Source: Vitrella brassicaformis (taxonomy: Eukaryota > Sar > Vitrellaceae). From it: 63,953 nucleotides of DNA. The position numbers and the translations under genes were made by a program. How positions within the stretch are numbered: the stretch's first letter is position 1; the number at the start of each line of letters is the position of its first letter. Shown piece after piece: positions 1 to 11,473 of the stretch. The stretch spans positions 60,904 through 124,856 of the forward strand of contig CDMY01000176.1 of assembly GCA_001179505.1 (NCBI GenBank), read 5' to 3'. The notes below the pieces were generated by a model, which was not told the DNA's origin, did no database searches, and saw nothing but the letters and a program-made list of their open reading frames with translations.

Positions 1-24
1 CCCCCCCCCCCCCCCCCCCCCCCC
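1..24. other. poly-C tract at window edge
   Basis: A homopolymer of C opens the window and interrupts the kinase coding exon that follows. A similar tract closes the window and another flanks the first N gap, so it is probably where sequencing or assembly stopped. Confidence 0.7.
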
Positions 25-836
25 GGGCCCAGCCAGCCGCCCACCGAGCAGCAGGTTCTCGGGTTTGAGGTCCCTGTGGGCCACCTTGCGCTGGTGCAGA
101 TAGTGGACGCCCCGCACCGTCTCCGTGAAGTATCTACACGCCCGCTCGTTGCCCAGACGACCCATCGCTGTACACGCACACACGCAGACACACAGACACA
201 AACACGGGTGCGGTGGTGGACGGCCTTTGTCGTCTCTGTCGTCTACGCATTACTTACGCGAGTGTTTGAGTTTGCTGAAGAGCTGGCCATTCTCCGCCAG
301 CTCCAGCACCAGGTAGACGTTCTGGCTGTCGTCGTAGGTCTCTCGCAACCGCAGAATGTTGGGATGCTTGAGGCTGCAGCAGACAGGGAGGGAGGGAGGG
401 AGAAAAGGAGAAGAAAAAGGCCGTCAGTCTGTCGTGTGCGTGTGTGTGTCCGTGTGTGCGGGAAAGTTCTTTCTTCCCTCGTTACTTTTGCTGTATGCCG
501 ATCTCCTTGAACAGCTGCTCCTCCATCTGTCACGCGGACAACACACAAGCAGCCCAGCAACGACGGTCCGTCCATCGATTCGGCATTCATTCTCTCTACT
601 TCCCTTCTCTCTCTCTCCCCACCTCCATTTCCTTCATCTTCTGTATGTCCATGATTTTGACGGCATACTCACGGTCTGGACGGTGCCGGCTGCGGCATCT
701 ATGGACCACCTGCCGCACAGATATAGTGACGGACAGACAGATCTACCTACTCTCTCCATCCCTCCCCACTTTCGTTCCTTACCCCGTATGTGCCCTTCCC
801 CAGCTGTCCAGTGAGCTCGTACTTGTCGAAAAACAT
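25..836 (-). CDS. Ser/Thr protein kinase, 3'-truncated (N-lobe and catalytic loop)
   Basis: Five exons in transcript order: 836-783, 709-623, 526-486, 373-258 and 167 to the window edge, all with GT-AG junctions and matching phases. The predicted protein starts MFFDKYELTGQLGKGTYG, so the glycine-rich loop begins at about residue 10. It continues with the ATP-anchoring lysine in YAVKIM, the alpha-C region ending EIGIQQNLKHPNIL, the hinge YLVLELAENGQLF, and the catalytic loop HRDLKPENLLL. The end of the catalytic loop, the DFG motif and the C-lobe lie beyond the scaffold edge. The pattern fits CAMK/CDPK-like kinases, but without the rest the subfamily is not certain, and calcium-binding domains cannot be checked. 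The start is the first ATG before the glycine loop. It is divergent from the secreted protein gene at 910, with only about 70 bp between start codons. Confidence 0.85.
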
Positions 837-909
837 GGCTGGGAGAGCGGCTCAACTGCGAGCTTGAATCATGTAAATTTCTCCGGTTTACTCCCGTTCC
901 CCCCAGTTC
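837..909. promoter_or_regulatory. divergent intergenic region
   Basis: Only 73 bp separate the ATG of the kinase (-) from the ATG of the secreted repeat protein (+), so both 5' UTRs and core promoters must overlap or be very short. No TATA-like element stands out. Calling it a shared promoter is inference from spacing alone. Confidence 0.35.
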
Positions 910-2428
910 ATGATGTGGTCTACAGGCGTCTTGTTGTTGGCGGTTCTCAGCCTCGTTGCAGCAGCGGCGAGCCACGATTCATCCCACAAAGAACCAATGG
1001 CATATGGAGCTCGAGTGCCTGGGAGGCCGCTGGCGGGGCGCCTGCAGGGCGGCAGCTCCACCACTGATATGGAGGGTGAGGCCCTGTGGGCAGCACAGCC
1101 AGGCCAGCCATCGCATCTCTTCATTCATTGCCACCAACAGCATTCACTTCATGTGTGTGTGTGTGTGTAAGCAGTATCATTATCACCAGACGAGGGCGTT
1201 CCGGGCGATTACTCGTGGGGAGGAGGCAGAGCGGGTGGAGTGGCCGACCCGGTGAATGGAGAGGATTACCCCAGTAGAACCGCACAAACGCCACAGCGGG
1301 CGACAAACACGGCCACAGGTGACCGCCAGACACCACACACACACGGGGGCAGCACCATGGCTCTTTTTCTTTCCCTCTGCAGATATATCCTCGTGGAGCA
1401 CCCCTTATGCGTGTGACGAGCGTCTGTTCCACCTAGAGCAGCAGCAGCGGGCCCTGATCCACGACAAGAAGATGCTGCAGGAGGAGCTGAGCTACCTCAA
1501 GGCCACCGTTCACAAGCTGGCGGCGGTGGTGGAGCCCATGTCGCTCACGGACGGAGGCAGCACCCTCATGATCAGCGGCGTGAACGTCAAGATAGTCAAC
1601 GGAGAGGGCGCCACTGACACGGCCAATGGGAAGGGTACGTTGTGGCAGGTGGTGCATCACTCTTTCCTGCATACGTTTCTTGCTTGGTACGGTGTCAGGT
1701 AATCTGATATTTGGGTATGAGGACTGCCAGGGCGAGGTGGCCACTAGCGATGCTGCTGGTGGGGGGACAATGGAGACCACATATGACAGCAGCAGCAAAA
1801 TCAGTTCCGCCCCACGATTCCGCCGTACCGCCGAGAACGGCCAGAACGGCCACACCTCACTCTTGGAGGACCGCTCTGGCTCACACAATCTGGTGGGTGT
1901 CTCGTCTCCTCCACAGCTCTGCCTGTGCGTTCATTCTTGCCTGTGTGTGGTCGGTGTGGCTGTGTTCAGATAATGGGATGCGGCAACAGCTACTCGTCAT
2001 ATTCGTGCATCCTCAACGGCATCCACAACCACGTCCACAGCCCGTTCTCGTCCATATTCGCGGGGGCACACAACACCATCCACCGCGCCACACCCGCACC
2101 CGCACCCTATGTCACCCCCTACGGCCCTGGTCACTCGTGCATCCTCACGGGCAACCATGGCACCATTCACGGAGACAGAAACGCCATTATCACCGGCCAT
2201 CAGAACAAGTGCAGCATGGCCTTCGGCACCGTTGTCAGCGGCCAGGAAAACTCGGTCGGTTACGGCGGCTGCGTGACGGCGGGGAGGAGGAACAAGGTGG
2301 AGGAGAGCTGGAGTGTGTGTATGGGTGGCCAGGGCAACAGGGTGGTGGATGGGGCTGTTTATGGGGTGTGCGTGGGGGGCAAAGACCACGAGATGGGCGA
2401 ATCTGGTGAGGTGGGCTGTTTGACATGA
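910..2428 (+). CDS. secreted coiled-coil protein with C-terminal beta-roll (YadA-head-like) repeats
   Basis: Five exons (910-1075, 1175-1318, 1383-1634, 1699-1892, 1970-2428) give a predicted 404-residue protein with clean phases. Residues 1-21 form a signal peptide (MMWSTGVLLLAVLSLVAAAA). A Gly/Ser-rich stretch follows, then a short coiled coil at about 112-150 (HLEQQQRAL...LQEELSYLKATVHKL), a linker, and from about 255 to 395 roughly eight repeats of 13-16 residues. The repeats follow the pattern S-x-I/V-x-x-G-x-x-N-x-I/V (for example CILNGIHNHVH, SIFAGAHNTIH, AIITGHQNK, VVSGQENSV, CVTAGRRNKV, VCMGGQGNRV). This pattern resembles the left-handed beta-roll heads of bacterial trimeric autotransporter adhesins (YadA type), where coiled coils drive trimerisation. 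Trimerisation and an adhesive role are inferences. No transmembrane anchor is seen, so it should be secreted. Position-specific similarity to a named family could not be tested here. Confidence 0.75.
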
Positions 2429-2717
2429 GGCAGGTGAGGTGGGCACGGCACACTCTGTTTTAGGTGGGTGGGGTGGGTGGAATGAACGGTGATCTGATCA
2501 GCTGTGGAATGGACGAGCTAGTTAAGACGTTTGTCCATCGATGTGTGAGTGTGTTCGGGTCGGGTGTGTGCAGCTGATGCCATGCAGACAGACCAAGCTT
2601 CATGTTAGTTATTGTACAGCGTGTCCGATTTACAAACGAATGAATGAATCCTCACGCACAGCACATGCCACCACGCACCCCGACCCCAAAGCAACCAACC
2701 AACGGCGAAACCACTAG

Positions 2718-4064
2718 CTAGTTATCCTCCGGCCCCAGCTCCGCCCCACACCCGTCATCCATGTCTTCGTCCACATCCCCTCCGTCATCGCCATGCATGT
2801 CAGGCGCCACAACCACAGTGGCGTCCTCCTGCGGCTGATGCACCTCCTCACCCACACGACCCTCGCTCACAACGGTCAACGGGCCACCCTCATCTGGAAC
2901 CACCATGTCATGCGGCTGCTGCTGCTGCTGGTGGTGGTGGCCATGCTCGACGACGGCGCTTCTAGTGTCGGGGGGCGGCAGCTGCTGATCTTGCGGATGG
3001 TGCTGGTGCTGGTGGTGGGGGTAGCCGTTGATGCTGGGTGGGGTGTAGGTGCCGCCACCGGCCCCGCTGCCTTGCTCGGTGTGGTCATCGATGAATCGGA
3101 TAAAGTCCAAGATCTGCGGGAACTTCTTGCCGGCGTAGTGAATGGCGGCCTCGCCGCGATACATCCACGCCTTGTACTCACGCCGCACGCCATCCTTCCC
3201 CCTCATGAAGTAAGAGGCCGTGTCCATGGCTGCACTCACACACGCACACAAGCATGGCAAGCATGGCATGGAGGCAGACAGCGCGCGATGCGATGTGCGT
3301 GGTGTGGACAGACAAGTGTGTGTTAGTTGCTGAGATCCCTCCCTCCCTCCAGACTACGTACGTGAGGATGAGTTGATTTGTGGCTGCGATGCGATAGACG
3401 TCTCGTGGGAGGGGGCGGCAGCCATCGACGGGGGCATGGGGGGCGGGGGGAACATCAGCCCGCCTGTGGGCAGGGGGGGCGGCTCTGGCAGAACCGAAAA
3501 CTGATCACCTACACAGAGTAAAACAACACAAGCACACAAACCACGATAGTCCATCAGGTCAGAGTGCCGTGAACTGCGTCGTGTTCTCTCATCTCAGCCG
3601 TGCTTACCTTCCTTGGTGGTCTCGCCGAAGATGTCTTCATCGGTGAGGTCCCCACTGCCCGGCCCGCTGGTGGCCCAGAACCTCGCAGGCAGTGTCAGCA
3701 CCGGTCCCCTGCCGTCTTGCTGCCCCTGCTCGCCGACGTCGTCCTTGCCCAGATCTGCCCATCCCATAGCTGACGATGATGCCGGCTCCTCCTCTGACGA
3801 TGGGAAGAGGCTGTCAGGTATGTTGATGCTCACGGATGCGTCAGCTGGAGGCTCGTGTTGGTCGCTGGCCGCGGCGGGATGAACGCCTTGCTGCCTTTGT
3901 GTGCTGTTGTCGAATGGGCTGCGCTGGGGTGCGGGGATGAAGTCATCGTCGTCGTCGTCTTGTTCTGTGCGTGTGGAAGCCACTGGGTGTTCGTTGATCA
4001 GCACTGCGTGCTCCTGATCTGATGGCTGCTGGGTGACACGAGATGATGCGCCTTCTTCATCCAT
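2718..4064 (-). CDS. hypothetical acidic/proline-rich protein, 371 aa
   Basis: Three exons in transcript order (4064-3608, 3508-3362, 3229-2718) with phases 1 and 1 that match. I do not recognise the family. The N-terminal 150 residues are acidic and probably disordered (run of six Asp near residue 40). A proline-rich stretch follows (PPLPTGG, FPPPPMPP). The only folded-looking part is about 60 residues at the start of exon 3 (SYFMRGKDGVRREYKAWMY, then AAIHYAGKKFPQILDFIRFI), which looks helical and could be a small binding domain. The tail is His/Gln-rich then Asp-rich. No signal peptide or membrane segment is present, so it is probably nuclear or cytoplasmic. Start chosen at the first ATG of the open frame; 195 bp upstream is the divergent start of the next gene. 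Confidence 0.65.
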
Positions 4065-4258
4065 TTTGCTGTTCTTCTCGCCGCAGATAGCTCGCAGGGT
4101 AGCCTAGGGTACTGCCTGAAACCGCTGCAGCCACGGCTCCTTTGAGGAGAAAGCGGGGCTTGAGGATGGTCAGAGCGACGAGCATTCCATCGACGACCCC
4201 CCCATTCCCCAGATCTGCGTCCTCGCCGCATCTCTCAGCGAGCATATCACGCCGAACC

Positions 4259-5412
4259 ATGAAGAACACCTGGAGGCGGGGCAGCGGCAGCCTCCTCTGC
4301 ACAGGGGCATTTGTCATCTGCCTGTGGTCTTTGCTGGTGACCGCTGGAGCCTTTCATCTGCGGCCGACCTCAGTGCTTGTGGCGAGGGGGAGAGTCGGCT
4401 TCCCTGCCCTGGGAGGGATGCAGCTGCAGCGATTGAGATCAAGGTGGGCCGCGTTGGCCACTCGCTGAGATGCTGACGCTCGGATCTGGCTCATCCCTCT
4501 CATGCTCCTCGGCGCGTCACGCGTGTCTGTGGTGTGTGGTGTCTGTCAGGCCTGTGTGGGGTGGGAGCCATCTTGTGTTGTCGATGGCCGACGATGACGA
4601 CGACGATGACGAGGATGAGGACGAGGAAGAAGAGGCTGCCGAGGAGGAGGAAGAAGAAGAGGAAGGTGCGCGAGGGAGCGACGCCACTGCATCTTCATGC
4701 TCGTGTTCTTATTGTTCTGTGTGTGTGGGGGGTGCTGCAGCGAAGGATGAGCTGCGTGTGGGCAAATTCCGCACCACCTGGAAGATCGGCAACGTTGAAG
4801 AGGTCAGACGACGACCGCCGAGTACACGGCGTACTGACTCCATGGGTGTGTGTGTGTTGTGTCCCATGTGTGTTGCAGAAGCTGCGTTGGCACTGGCGCG
4901 AGATGAAGTCGCCTCCCCTCCGCACATCCCGGTTCCCCTTCATGGGCACTCGCGGATTCCAGCTCAAATTCTGGCCAGATGGGAATGACTCATCCAAGAA
5001 GGGGTGAGGGACGAAGCACCACGAAACAACACACATGGGGATGGTGGCCCATTCATTCATTCTACTCTTATTTTGATGGATGGTCTGTCTGGTCTGGTGC
5101 ATCAGGTACTGTGCTTTGCACCTGCACTACCCGGAGAACTGGGGTGCCCTGACCCAGCCCATCACTCTCTTCGTCGGCCCGTACAAGAGGGGACCTCTGA
5201 CCTACCGATCCCAGGAATACTGGAAGGTCAGCAAACCACACCACAGACACCAAGTGACTCACATTCATATGGGCCCCTGTGTTGTGTGCTCATGCCTGTC
5301 TGTTTGTCTGTCTGTCTGTGCACTGCAGGCTGCGATGTCGCTGTGCCGTCTTGAGGATCTGGATCTGTCCAGCGATGAGCTGGAGGTCGGCGTCGAGGTC
5401 GGCACGGCGTGA
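4259..5412 (+). CDS. putative plastid-targeted MATH/TRAF-like domain protein
   Basis: Six exons (4259-4443, 4550-4665, 4741-4802, 4879-5003, 5106-5226, 5329-5412) encode 230 residues with all phases consistent. The N-terminus has a hydrophobic signal segment (LCTGAFVICLWSLLVTAGAF) followed by a basic, Ser/Arg-rich stretch with no acidic residue until about residue 75. A Phe at the predicted cleavage site and this composition are the signature of bipartite signal-transit leaders of secondary red plastids. A run of Asp/Glu (about 75-100) follows. From about 103 to 200 comes a domain with FRTTWKIGN, SRFPFMGTRGFQLKFWPDG and CALHLHYP, resembling the TRAF/MATH sandwich (W-x-I, S-x-x-F, W-P-x-G). 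The domain call rests on motif resemblance only. An in-frame upstream ATG at 4142 is possible, but the inner ATG gives the better signal peptide. Confidence 0.7.
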
Positions 5413-5812
5413 CCGACGATATGTGTCTGTCAAGGGCATCGCATCCGTCCATCCCATCCACCTTTCGAGTGGCTGCTGAGCTGATATGCACCAGCCAGCG
5501 ATGCATGCATGCCTCGAGAGCTGAGTGAGAGATGTTGTGTGTCATTTCAACAAGGCGACCAGTGAGTGGTCTGACGAATGAAGCTAGCTGTGAATGGACT
5601 CACTCGACGAGTGAGCTGCGCTGCATCTTGATGCGTCAATGCAGTGCGACAGACACGAGTGAGTACACACAAGTTATTGAATCAATCTACACAAGGTAAA
5701 CAGGTCCCTCCACTCGCTGCGCGTACACACAGACACGTATGTATCCGAGCAGCGATCCCCACTCCACCTATTTATTGCACAAACTATCCATACACACGCG
5801 GCAACAGCGATG
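5413..5812. other. convergent intergenic region, no gene seen
   Basis: About 400 bp between the stop codons of two convergent genes. Only simple direct words such as tgagtga are visible. No open frame here has the splice or composition features of the neighbours. Confidence 0.6.
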
Positions 5813-8800
5813 CTACGACACGAGGGGCGAGAATAGCGTGTCGGCCGCCTCGGCCGTCCCCAGCAGCAGCTCACAGGCCTGTCTGAAGTCGTCACCTAAG
5901 CTATTCACATGCTGCCCACCGATGGCCAGGAGAAGTAGGTCGTCCACATCGTGACCGCGAATCGACCTCGAGTACGCGACCGTCTCCCTCGCGGCCGCCA
6001 GGGCCTCCTCCTCGCCCCGCCTGCACATGTTGAGCACCATGCACCGCCACGCCAGCAGCCGCAGCACCAGGAGGCTGCCGCCTTGCTCCTCCATCTGTCG
6101 GGCCTCCTGCAGCAGCTCGTTCACCATCTGCAGCCCCCTCTCGCCGTGTACGGGTGACCCGACGCACCCCTCCACCTTGCGGTGTGCAGATGGAGTATCC
6201 ATCTTGTCCGCTGGATGAATCCACCACTCCGCTGGAATATCCATTTTGTCCAATTCTTCCCACATCTGCGCGGCGAGGGACAGCACTCGCGGGGGATCGC
6301 ATGGCGGGGGCAGCTGGTAGTATCTCGCCAGCTCGATCTCGCGCTGAGGGGATGTCCACAGCTGGTCCCAAAAGGACACCGTCACCTCGCCGCCGCGGGG
6401 GATGGGCCGGATGGCACGGACGATGAGCAGACCCTCTACTTGGTACCTGAATGACGATCACACACACACAGCCTCGGTGCTTGTGTTGTTTTATGGTATG
6501 GGCTGACCCGACCCACCAGATGGCATTCCGCTTCTCCCCGGCGTGCTGCATCAGAGAGGCGAGTGGCCACAGGCCGCTAGTGGGGTGCAGAAGGGGCACT
6601 GAGGGGTGGGATGCACACATCCACCAGACAGACACCAGGCACCAGACACCAGACAGCAGCGAGAGACCCATATGAATGGATGGATGGACCAAATGGATTG
6701 CTGAGGGATGGCTCACCACACTTGCTGAGGGGGCCCAGACCACCGTGTTTGGTCAGATCGCCAACCTTGCGGAAGTTGAATGCGACCAGATCGGCCAGCC
6801 TCTCGCGGCCACCACCATCCAACGTGGCCGCGGGCGAACCGAACTCCTCCTTACCCGAACTCGAATGCATGAATCGCGGCAGCATTGGGAAGCACGGAGC
6901 CAGGCCCAACAGGGTCTCGCGTGACGGCGGCGCCGCCATGGACGACGCCTGTCCCCTGCCCCTTGGCAGACAGAACAGCTGAGAGATCTGACGAGGGTGC
7001 CAGCTGTCCTGGTCGGCGCTCGTGTATCCGAGAGAGGAAAATCCATCGAGGCCGGGAAAGACGGGCTTTTGGACGAGCAGCAGCTGCCCCACCTGGCTTA
7101 TGTCCTCTGTCGCGCACAGGCTGGGCTGCTGGCCCTCGGAGTGCCGCACGGCCAACGGGCCTGCATACTCGGCCACGTCGATGGATGGCGTGGGCCGGCC
7201 GAGCTCCCTCTCCTTGCCGTTGTCCACCGCCTGCCGGTAGATGGCCGCCCAGTTGTAGACGCCCTTGGCGTTGGTCCGGTGGGTGCTGATGCGCTGCTGG
7301 AGGGTGTCGGCCTCGTTCTGCATCTGGCCCTCCGAAGCCTGATAGTGACACACGCACCCAAAGACGCATACACGGTCGCATTCTGCCCAATAGATCAACT
7401 CACGTGTTTCTTGATGGCCTTGGCCACCACATCGGCAGCACCGAACAGCCGCTCGGCCAGCAGCCCCTTGCCCAGCCACGCGAGGCTCCTCTGCTGGATG
7501 GTGGTCAGCTGGTGGGAAGGGCGGTGGTCCAGAAAGCTCAGGTGGAGGGCGGCAGCCGCGCAACCAACTGCGTCCGGGCCCCCCTCTTTGACCAACAACC
7601 GCCTGAGCAGACAGAATGAGGCGTTGCTCAGCAGCGTGACGAGGGTCTCCACGTCAGCACCAGCCAGACCAGCCGTGAAGCAGTTCCGCGCCCGCGCATA
7701 CTGCTCATCGTCCTGCAGCTGCTCGCCCTCCGTCAGCGCCAGCTCCATGCACGTCGGGACCACAACTGGTCTGTCCCTCGTGCAGAGCTCCGCCATCGCG
7801 AGCTTCATCAGCCGTGTGGTGGCCTTCCTCGATGGCAGCCTGAAATCGTCGGCGTCACCAGCGGCCGCCTGCTGGCCATTAAGCCACTTGATGATGCCCT
7901 TGTACACTTGGTGTGCTGTCTGCTGGGTCAGGGCCGCCCTGCTGTCGGGTGCGAGGGACGGGGGCGGCGGCAGGATGCGGAGGGCCGTGGTGACGTCGAG
8001 GAAGGCGCTGACGTAGCTCTCGAGGGCGAAATGGCACTGCCCGCGACGGACCAGCAACTCAGCGAGAGACTCGGGGCCGCTGGATCGAACGCCCTGCAAT
8101 CCAAAAGTCACTCACAGCACACATCTGATCTGTCCATTCTGTGCGTGTGCGTTCCTTTTTTTTTGGTTGCGATTAATTAGCACGCTCACATGGATGAATA
8201 CGCGGTAGGTGTCGAGACACTTGCCACTGTTGCAGAGTGCCGTACCGACAGCCGTAGCGGAAAAAGGGCTACTGGTGTGAAAAGCAGAAACAGAAACAAC
8301 AGCTCAGTTCATCGTCTTTGTGTCAGTGTCTCACACAACCCTCCCTCCCTCCCTCACTTGGCGGATTGTGACAGAGGCCGTGGGGTGTTGCTCCCCATAC
8401 ACAGGCGCACCTCCTCCAGCATCGCCCCAGAAGGCCTCACACGGCCACCTTCGCGGCCGATGTCGCACGGCTGTCTGCTAGGCATGGGCGTGTCTGCATG
8501 GCCTTGTGCGGCCAGCCGACAGGAAGCACTGCCGCTGCTGCTCGGGGCCGCTGCTGTGGGCCGCCGTCTGTCCTCGGCAGTGGTCCCGCCGCTCGTCGAG
8601 GGCCCCATGGCTGCCTCCTTCCTGTCCCCCATGACCTCATTGAGGCGCTTGCGAAGTGCGTCAGAGCGACCGACCAAGGAATGTTGGTCGGCAAAGGAGA
8701 GCGTCGACTGCACGCGAATCATCTCATTCAGCCTTTTCGTCTTCACACGCATGTCGTGGGCAGCAGCGAAGGCCACCAGAGCGTCCTCCATGGCTTCAAC

Positions 8801-11107
8801 GGGCCCAGCTGCCGCCCCACGGGTGCTGCTCGAGGATGCGGCCGGACCTCTGGCGGCGGCAGACGGGGAAGATGTGAGCGGCTGAGCGCTGCTGGCGACC
8901 TTTCCCAGAAAGGTGGACACCTGATGGAGCACACGAATGAGAAGCGAACTTCTCCCTCCCTGGTTACATACCTTGTGTGGCACATTAATGGTCGAGCCAT
9001 CGTCCCCACGCTGAGCTGCCTGCAGCTGCGCGATGGAATCCAGCTGCAACACACACACACACACACACACACAGGGGCACGGTCGTAGCCGAGCGTCTTT
9101 TCTCAAGCTCTACCGACCTGCACGATTCGCTCGGCTATCCGGTTGCTACTCCAGCTTCCATCGTCTACTTGCCCATCGCCACACCTGCGTCGCACACAGA
9201 CCAGACCACATTCATGGCAAATGGGGCCATGCTGCGTGCATGCTCTATATGTGTGTGTGTGTGTGTGTGTGCGTACGAGATGAGATCGTCCAGCTGGGCG
9301 GTGATGCGCTCCACGTCGTCACGCTCCGCATCGCCTGCCGCCGCCCCCAACTCGAGCTCGCCCTTGAGCTTCATCAACAGGATGTCACACAGGGCATCAG
9401 GCAACTTCTCCTCAGTTGCTACAGCCTGTGTCACATCACACACGGCGACCACACAGACGTGGACCGTGTCCATGCCGACCGAGTTTGCCTGCCTGTGGTG
9501 CCATTCATGCTCGCCTGTGCGTCGTTGAAGAGCACGTCGTCGATGACGTCCATGCAGCTGCCCAAAACGTCGGGAGCTTTGGGGTGAGGCGGACCTGACG
9601 CAAGCAGCACTCCACGGTCAGCCAGCACACTCGTCGCCGCACGGACAAATCCAGCCCGAACTAATCGGCGCACGCGCCTCTCACGCACTTCGGGATCAAG
9701 GGTGGTCTCTGATGTAATGCCAGACAGTGTTGGGGGATGCTTTCATGCCTCCCTCTCTCGTGTGGGTGCATCGCTCACCAGCGATGCGGATGGGTATCTG
9801 CAGGGCCATGGCTACCACATCTGCGCTGCACTTGGCCGCCTCCAGACTCTCAATCATCAGCGATGCGACGGCCTGCAGCAGGCTCCTTTGGTCCGACATC
9901 TGAACCGTCACCCGCTCCAGGGCTGCATAACACGACCACAGATGGCACTAGTGGCAGACGCAACAGGCAGACACGCAAGAACATACAGCGTACCGTCGTC
10001 AAATCTGTCCATCCACCCAGGTTGGTCGCCCCCATCGTTCTCCCAGTCGTGTGTCTCAGTGACGCTCCACATGCCGTACGCCACGGACCCGAGCAGTCCC
10101 GTGGCCATCCACTTGACCGCCGGCTCGACAGACGGCGACGCCACTACACTGATGAGCTCCTCCACCTTGCTCGTCATGTGCTCCTGAAACGCCCGCAGCA
10201 GCTCACCACTCGCACCTGAACACCATACTCAGACCAACTCGGGCAACTGAGGTGACGCATCGTAGGCGGCCTCCATCCCTACCTTCTGGCTCCACATCGT
10301 AGGCCCTGCGCGGCTCCTGACGGGCCTCTCGCGGCGCTGCGATGCGCTTGAGGTACCTCATCACGCCGCCAAAGAGTGCGTCAAATCTGGAGCGCTTCTG
10401 CTCGGTGGAAAGCGCCTCCGTCAATACGACCTTCACGCTAGTGCGAAGAGACGCAGCCATGACGAGGCGGGGAGGGTCGGGGTGCCCGTCGAAGAGAAGA
10501 GCTCCACAAGGAAGGTGACGGCATCTGCCCTCCGTGTGCCGTCTTCCTCCGCCCGTGCGATGAGCATCTGGTGGTCCGACAGGATGATAGGGTGGACGAC
10601 GCCGCCCCACTCCCTCAGCAGAGCGGAAAGCAGGCCAAACTCGGCCCTGCCAAGGCCGCATCCACCGCCCAGCCTGTCCACCGCGGCGACGAGCTGTCTG
10701 ACCTGCGGCAGTGTCGACGAGAACCGGTAGCCGAGCTCCACAAGCCGCCTCAAGACCACGAGAGCCGTGTTGCCCGCCACGAGAGTCGTGTTGCCCGCAA
10801 GCCCCACGGCGATGACTGAATGCCCCGTCGCGTCTTGGAAGCACTGAATGAAGCAGTCGAGCAGGGCGTGGGAGTGCACGACTTGGAGTAAATCGCTCTG
10901 CCTCTGTTGCAGCGCCATCACCAGCTGCCTCTGCTCGATCGTGGCATGATCTCCGCGCGCCGTCAGGTAGACGCTGAGCAGGTCGAGAGGGCCCCGCCTC
11001 GCAAGGGCATCTGGTGCGGCAATGAAGGCGTCTACTGCCTCCGCCAACTTATCCACAGTGACCCCGGCACCGGCAAGTGGGGATCTCCTTCGGCTTCCGC
11101 TGCTCAT
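5813..11107 (-). CDS. large helical-repeat (ARM/TPR-like) protein with C-terminal divergent SET domain
   Basis: About 14 exons in transcript order: 11107-10508, 10430-10283, 10215-9994, 9922-9779, 9708-9515, 9425-9277, 9184-9118, 9043-8972, 8920-8358, 8271-8190, 8093-7404, 7338-6717, 6598-6517, 6446-5813. Phases close throughout, giving about 1,422 residues. Residues 1-530 are Leu/Ala-rich helices of ARM/HEAT type. Residues about 720-980 look TPR-like (LVRRGQCHFALESY). The SET region is split: an N-terminal piece near 1040 (EDISQVGQLLLVQKPVF) and a C-terminal piece near 1195-1240 (GLWPLASLMQHA, then AIRPIPRGGEVTVSFWD). The canonical NHxC and catalytic Tyr positions read QHAG and SFW, so methyltransferase activity is doubtful. 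Uncertain points: the first intron (10507-10431) uses an AAG acceptor; if it is not real, the N-terminal frame (stop at 10433) and the rest (ATG at 10460) are separate. The intron after 9515 is GC-AG. No membrane segment is seen. Confidence 0.7.
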
Positions 11108-11473
11108 CCTCAACGAAACCAGGCCAAGGCACCCTGAGGCTCCCCACAGCTATCTACGCCGATTCCATGAGCCCATTCCGTGAAACCGCTCGTCGACCAA
11201 AGAGGCGTCACAAAGAGCGTTTTCCCTTATCTCTCTCTTGTCGAAACATCATCTATGAGCAAAGGCGTGACAGGATCTCCTGCATTTTGCACTTCAACGG
11301 GGCGAAGAAGCGCGACATTGTCACGCTGCTGCTGATCTGTGCTGATCTGCCCATCGCCCGGGCTCGTCCCTGTCTTGTCACGTCGTGTGCCGATCGGCTG
11401 TGCCCAGCCACGCCATTCAATCGCCCCTCGCACTCCTCCCGGGAGTGGTGCCGTTGGTCAGCCAGCAGCTATT
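11108..11473. promoter_or_regulatory. divergent intergenic region
   Basis: 366 bp between the starts of the SET-like gene (-) and the COQ10-like gene (+). It lacks long TG/CA tracts, unlike introns here. No recognised element; a shared regulatory region is inferred from the layout. Confidence 0.35.
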
